Assembly: GCA_021774955.1 (NCBI GenBank)
Contig: JAJFIN010000231.1
Coordinates: forward strand, 1 to 5,177
DNA: 5,177 nucleotides
Source of the DNA: Alphaproteobacteria bacterium
Lineage (GTDB): Bacteria > Pseudomonadota > Alphaproteobacteria > M2410
Reading direction: 5' to 3'
Within the stretch, counting starts at the first letter, position 1; every line of letters begins with the position of its first letter. The position numbers and the translations under genes were made by a program. Below are positions 5,056-5,177 of the stretch, one piece after another. Below the pieces are notes generated by a model, which worked only from the letters and a program-made list of their open reading frames with translations, made no database searches and had not been told where the DNA came from.

Positions 5056-5177
5056 TGATAAACAATGAAGTGGTTGGACGCCTTTTACTTTGGCACCATT
5101 CAGTTTCTGAAACACAACGGTTGCTGAGGTTGGGGCGACGCGCTTGGGCTGGTTTTGACCAGCAAAATGTTCAATCA
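5052..5177 (+). CDS. Possible start of a downstream coupled gene, truncated by the window
   Basis: ATG 5052 overlaps the HEPN-gene stop as ATGA and the frame stays open for 42 codons to the window edge, beginning MMINNEVVGRLLLWHHSVSE. The product is not recognised; it is Arg/Leu-rich with GRRAWAGFDQQ near the edge. There is no clear Shine-Dalgarno, so translation would depend on coupling to the HEPN gene. A toxin-antitoxin or effector partner would fit this position, but nothing in the residues proves it. Two alternatives weaken the call. An overlapping frame from ATG 5065 gives MKWLDAFYFGTIQFLKHNGC and stops, and a minus-strand frame is open from the right edge to a stop at 5010-5008. G+C also rises within this stretch, so it could already be a different DNA segment. 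Confidence 0.35.
   Translation, partial: MMINNEVVGRLLLWHHSVSETQRLLRLGRRAWAGFDQQNVQS

Larger units (their letters stand above)
3066..5177. other. AT-rich accessory segment downstream of hom (possible genomic island)
   Basis: Composition changes at the hom stop codon: 37 of 60 bases are G or C at 2401-2460, against 20 of 60 at 3661-3720 and 26 of 60 at 4621-4680. Codons ATA, AGA and TTA are frequent here and nearly absent from hom. G+C rises again near the right edge (34 of 60 at 5101-5160), so the right boundary may lie around 5100 or the segment may be mosaic. The contents are a membrane protein, a HEPN-type protein and an unfinished reading frame, replacing the glpX-recJ order I would expect after hom. 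No integrase, transposase, tRNA or flanking direct repeat was seen, so the mechanism of acquisition is unknown and the edges are approximate. Confidence 0.55.

Noticed and set aside
5065..5127. 20-codon frame MKWLDAFYFGTIQFLKHNGC ending in TGA, with an open frame after the stop
   Set aside because: Selenocysteine readthrough or a micro-peptide was considered. No selenocysteine insertion hairpin or ribosome binding site is visible, and the HEPN gene's ATGA overlap favours the other frame.

Overview
The window looks like chromosomal DNA of an alphaproteobacterium, most likely a Rhodospirillales-type organism. The left 3 kb is GC-rich (37 of 60 bases are G or C at 2401-2460). It has a recognisable alphaproteobacterial gene neighbourhood: a divergent gene resembling the start of a PHA synthase, then an AlaC-type aminotransferase overlapping homoserine dehydrogenase. 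The taxon is inferred from gene content and order recalled from such genomes, not from any search.

Positions 1-105 (minus strand) hold the first 35 codons of a probable phaC. A short divergent intergenic region follows, then a small predicted lipoprotein (245-448). The next pair is alaC (493-1752) and hom (1749-3065), joined by a 4-base ATGA stop/start overlap, so they are very probably co-transcribed and translationally coupled. Both are complete and carry all the catalytic residues I could check. Together they cover amino-group transfer (pyruvate/alanine or a related 2-oxo acid) and the aspartate-semialdehyde to homoserine step towards threonine and methionine.

Base composition changes abruptly at the hom stop codon. 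From 3066 on, the DNA is AT-rich (20 of 60 G+C at 3661-3720, 26 of 60 at 4621-4680) and codon use shifts to ATA, AGA and TTA. In relatives I would expect glpX and then recJ after hom. Instead there is a four-helix membrane protein of no recognised family (3233-3940), then a 336-residue protein (4045-5055) whose C-terminal part carries an RNSINH motif (R-x4-H) typical of HEPN-fold RNases, closest in my judgement to the Apea-like HEPN group. A good sigma-70-type promoter (3985-4014) lies directly before the HEPN gene. A further reading frame starts at 5052 with an ATGA overlap and runs off the window, while G+C climbs again (34 of 60 at 5101-5160).

The most interesting reading is that 3066 to about 5100 or beyond is an acquired accessory segment inserted behind a housekeeping operon. 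It may encode a membrane protein plus HEPN RNase defence or toxin module. This is inference from motif and context only; no mobile-element gene, attachment site or antitoxin is visible in the window. No rRNA, tRNA or CRISPR array was seen.
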